Origin: an uncultured Clostridia bacterium
GTDB taxonomy: Bacteria; Bacillota; Clostridia; Christensenellales; CAG-138
Assembly (NCBI GenBank): GCA_947304365.1
Contig: CAMZAY010000038.1
Coordinates: 1 to 8,241 of the forward strand
Reading direction: 5' to 3'
Length of the DNA: 8,241 nt
Shown here piece by piece: positions 7,201 through 8,241 of this stretch. The first letter of the stretch is position 1, and each line of letters begins with the position of its first letter. A program made the position numbers and the translations under genes. The notes beneath the pieces are model-generated. The model ran no database searches, was not told the DNA's origin, and worked only from the letters and a program-made list of their open reading frames with translations.

Positions 7201-7219
7201 TTTATCGCATCACGATAAA
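7201..7219. repeat. Inverted repeat upstream of the DUF2975 promoter, candidate operator
   Basis: TTTATCG (7201-7207) and CGATAAA (7213-7219) form a perfect 7-bp inverted repeat around a 5-base CATCA centre. It ends six bases before the -35 of the rightward promoter, a typical place for an activator or repressor. No gene ends here, so a terminator role is unlikely. Confidence 0.4.
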
Positions 7220-7221
7220 AA

Positions 7222-7233
7222 GTTGTTGACAAC
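7222..7233. repeat. Palindrome over the -35 of the DUF2975 promoter, candidate operator
   Basis: GTTGT-TG-ACAAC is a perfect 12-base inverted repeat that contains the whole -35 TTGACA of the rightward promoter. Small Cro/C1-type regulators bind short palindromes of this kind, so the regulator encoded at 7778-8035 could repress its own operon here. The repeat is seen; the binding is inferred. Confidence 0.4.
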
Positions 7234-7254
7234 GCCCTGATTGTGTGGTATGAT
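7226..7254 (+). promoter_or_regulatory. Promoter of the DUF2975-regulator operon
   Basis: A perfect -35 TTGACA (7226-7231), a 17-base spacer and -10 TATGAT (7249-7254) preceded by TGG (extended -10) make this the strongest promoter in the window. Transcription should start near 7261, about 24 bases before the ATG. Confidence 0.85.
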
Positions 7255-7284
7255 GTACCCAATGAAAGATTCAGGAGGCTTTGA

Positions 7285-7767
7285 ATGAAACAAAAAACGC
7301 TTGCGATTATGCTTCTTTTCGTGATAGCCGGCGTGGCGGCGTGCGCGGCGCTGGTCTACTGCGTGATCGTGCCGGAGCTCGGTATGGATCTCGCCTCGCA
7401 GAACAACGGCGAATTCATGTACCTTTACAAGCCGTGGCTCATATTCATACTCGGCACGGCGCTCCCGGTCGCGGCGGCGCTCGTCATATCGATCGTGATC
7501 GCGGTCAATATAATGAAAAACCGCTCCTTCTGCCGCGCGAACGCAAAGCTGATGGGCGTCATCTCCATACTCGCCGCGGCGGACACCGCGTATTTCTTCA
7601 TCGGGAACGTTGTATTTCTTTTGAGGAACATGAGCCATCCCGGCGTTATGATATTCTCCATGATAACCTGCATCGCGGGCGCGGTCGTCACCGTGATCGC
7701 GGCGGCGCTCTCGCATTACGCCTACAAGGCGGCGGCGCTCAAGGAACAGTGCGACCTGACTATTTGA
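7285..7767 (+). CDS. DUF2975-family membrane protein
   Basis: The 160-residue product has four predicted membrane helices (about 7-29, 50-76, 87-113, 119-145) and little outside them. A short cytoplasmic segment, MKNRSFCRANAK (77-88), between helices 2 and 3 matches the family's conserved 'N-x-P/S-F-x-x-x-N' region. DUF2975 proteins are commonly encoded directly beside a YozG-type regulator, exactly as here, which is the main support for the assignment. Their function is unknown; a partner that senses a membrane signal or controls the regulator has to be regarded as a guess. The ATG has an excellent ribosome site (AGGAGG, 7273-7278) six bases upstream. The next gene starts 10 bases after the stop codon. 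Confidence 0.85.
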   Translation: MKQKTLAIMLLFVIAGVAACAALVYCVIVPELGMDLASQNNGEFMYLYKPWLIFILGTALPVAAALVISIVIAVNIMKNRSFCRANAKLMGVISILAAADTAYFFIGNVVFLLRNMSHPGVMIFSMITCIAGAVVTVIAAALSHYAYKAAALKEQCDLTI

Positions 7768-7777
7768 GGAAAAGCCC

Positions 7778-8035
7778 ATGAGCAAGGAACTTTTTAACGA
7801 TGCGGAGGAGCTTTTGGAGCTCCCCGGCGAAATGGTTTTCAATATAGACGTTATGCTCGCCAAGCGCAAGATGAAGGTGGGCGAGCTGGCGGACAAGGTC
7901 GGCATAACCATCTCCAACATATCGATACTCAAAAACGGCAAGGCGAAGGCGATAAAGGTCTCAACCCTGATACGGCTGTGCGACGCGCTCAAATGCCAGC
8001 CGGGCGACCTTTTGGAATACCGGCCGTTCGAATAA
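7778..8035 (+). CDS. YozG-like Cro/C1-type transcriptional regulator
   Basis: This 85-residue protein is almost entirely one helix-turn-helix domain. From about residue 21, NIDVMLAKRKMKVGELADKV leads into VGITISNISILKNGKAKAIK, the turn and recognition helix, and the protein ends CQPGDLLEY, the signature ending of the YozG/HTH_26 family. It should bind DNA as a dimer. The likely targets are the palindromes at the head of its own operon. The first 18 residues (Glu/Leu-rich) are an extra segment compared with the shortest family members; an internal ATG at codon 19 would give the usual length but has a worse ribosome site. The chosen ATG has GAGGA (7766-7770) overlapping the stop codon of the DUF2975 gene, which suggests translational coupling. 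Confidence 0.9.
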   Translation: MSKELFNDAEELLELPGEMVFNIDVMLAKRKMKVGELADKVGITISNISILKNGKAKAIKVSTLIRLCDALKCQPGDLLEYRPFE

Positions 8036-8046
8036 CAAAGGAAGAT

Positions 8047-8071
8047 TCACCTCCTAACCATACCCTCCTTT
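8047..8071 (+). other. Anti-Shine-Dalgarno-like 3' UTR segment
   Basis: Just after the regulator's stop codon come TCACCTCCT (8047-8055) and CCTCCTTT (8064-8071). Both are complementary to ribosome binding sites and resemble the 3' end of 16S rRNA. They could pair with the operon's own AGGAGG (7273-7278) or, with seven perfect pairs, with the AAGGAGG of the M16C gene. This may also be chance in a C/T-rich stretch. Confidence 0.25.
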
Positions 8072-8074
8072 GGG

Positions 8075-8110
8075 AAAAGCCCCGCGAAGGATCATCCTCA
8101 CGGGGCTTTT
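8075..8110. terminator. Hairpin terminator after the regulator gene, probably bidirectional
   Basis: AAAAGCCCCG (8075-8084) pairs perfectly with CGGGGCTTTT (8101-8110). The 16-base loop can fold further (AGGA 8088-8091 with TCCT 8095-8098). A further outer stem, ACCATAC (8057-8063) with GTATGGT (8112-8118), is possible across an 11-base bulge. The T-run is only four bases on either side. It should end the rightward operon and, from the other side, any leftward transcript entering from the right edge. Confidence 0.75.
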
Positions 8111-8129
8111 CGTATGGTCTGTATCTTGC

Positions 8130-8241
8130 TTATTCATCGACGAACCGCCATGTGACGCCGCCGTCGTCGGTCTCGAACCAAACCATATAAAAAAACGATA
8201 ACTGATAAAACAAAACAGCTGATCCTTTTCATATTGATCCT
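8130..8241 (-). pseudogene. Short frameshifted gene remnant or small-protein gene at the right edge
   Basis: On the minus strand an ATG at 8232, with AGGA five bases upstream at the very edge, starts MKRISCFVLSVIVFLY, which looks like a signal peptide or membrane anchor. In this frame the sequence then turns into an Arg run and stops at 8134. In the neighbouring frame, from 8186, the same DNA reads MVWFETDDGGVTWRFVDE and stops at TAA 8132-8130. That tail is protein-like and lies well placed before the hairpin terminator. The frames switch at a run of seven T (8195-8189); one T fewer would join them into a peptide of about 33 residues. It may be a decayed gene, a sequencing or assembly error, or two chance frames. 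No family is recognised. Confidence 0.35.

Noticed and set aside
7210..7992. 260-codon minus-strand open frame
   Set aside because: It is antisense to both the DUF2975 and regulator genes and crosses their promoter; the residues are Arg/Ser-rich with no domain.
8047..8071. Fragment of a 16S rRNA gene
   Set aside because: Only 8-9 bases match the 16S 3' end; no flanking rRNA sequence is present.

Overview
The window looks like chromosomal DNA of a GC-rich Gram-positive bacterium of the class Clostridia, probably a gut commensal. This is an inference. It rests on strong AGGAGG-type ribosome binding sites, SigA-type promoters with extended -10 elements, a lipobox lipoprotein, and gene families that recur in Clostridia: a papain-like secreted protease with a lectin-like domain, a DUF2500 protein, an M16C peptidase, and a DUF2975 plus YozG-type regulator pair. 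I see no rRNA, tRNA, CRISPR array, insertion sequence or phage gene.

Layout from left to right. (1) 1-1808, minus strand: the first 602 residues of a secreted C1A (papain-like) cysteine protease that runs off the left edge. (2) 1809-2060: a divergent control region with an outward promoter for each flanking gene, an AT palindrome, and a structured leader for the rightward gene. (3) 2061-2624, plus: a small predicted lipoprotein. (4) 2731-3150, plus: a soluble DUF2500-like protein with a C-terminal zinc ribbon. It has its own promoter, but its start is puzzling because the best ribosome binding site is too far from the first ATG. (5) 3163-3193: a 13-bp hairpin that serves as terminator for both converging transcripts. 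(6) 7076 down to 3207, minus: a two-gene operon made of a 952-residue M16C metallopeptidase (PreP-like) followed 17 bases later by a CPBP-family intramembrane protease. (7) 7077-7284: a second divergent control region with two matching promoters (TTGACA-17-TATGAT), each with an inverted repeat over its -35. (8) 7285-8035, plus: a DUF2975 membrane protein and a YozG-like Cro/C1 regulator as a tight operon. (9) 8036-8241: a 3' region with anti-Shine-Dalgarno-like sequence, a hairpin terminator, and a short, apparently frameshifted minus-strand gene remnant at the right edge.

Three of the genes are proteases of unrelated mechanism: a secreted cysteine protease, a zinc peptidase lacking a signal peptide, and an intramembrane glutamic-type protease. 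Only the last two share a transcript. A cytosolic peptide-degrading M16C enzyme with a membrane CPBP protease could act in turn on leftover signal or leader peptides, but no precursor peptide gene is visible, so this is speculation. The DUF2975/YozG pair is a known recurrent gene arrangement of unknown purpose, probably autoregulated. Most of the window is ordinary housekeeping or accessory DNA. The points most worth a second look are the DUF2500 start region, the twin-promoter divergent region, and the frameshifted remnant at the right edge.
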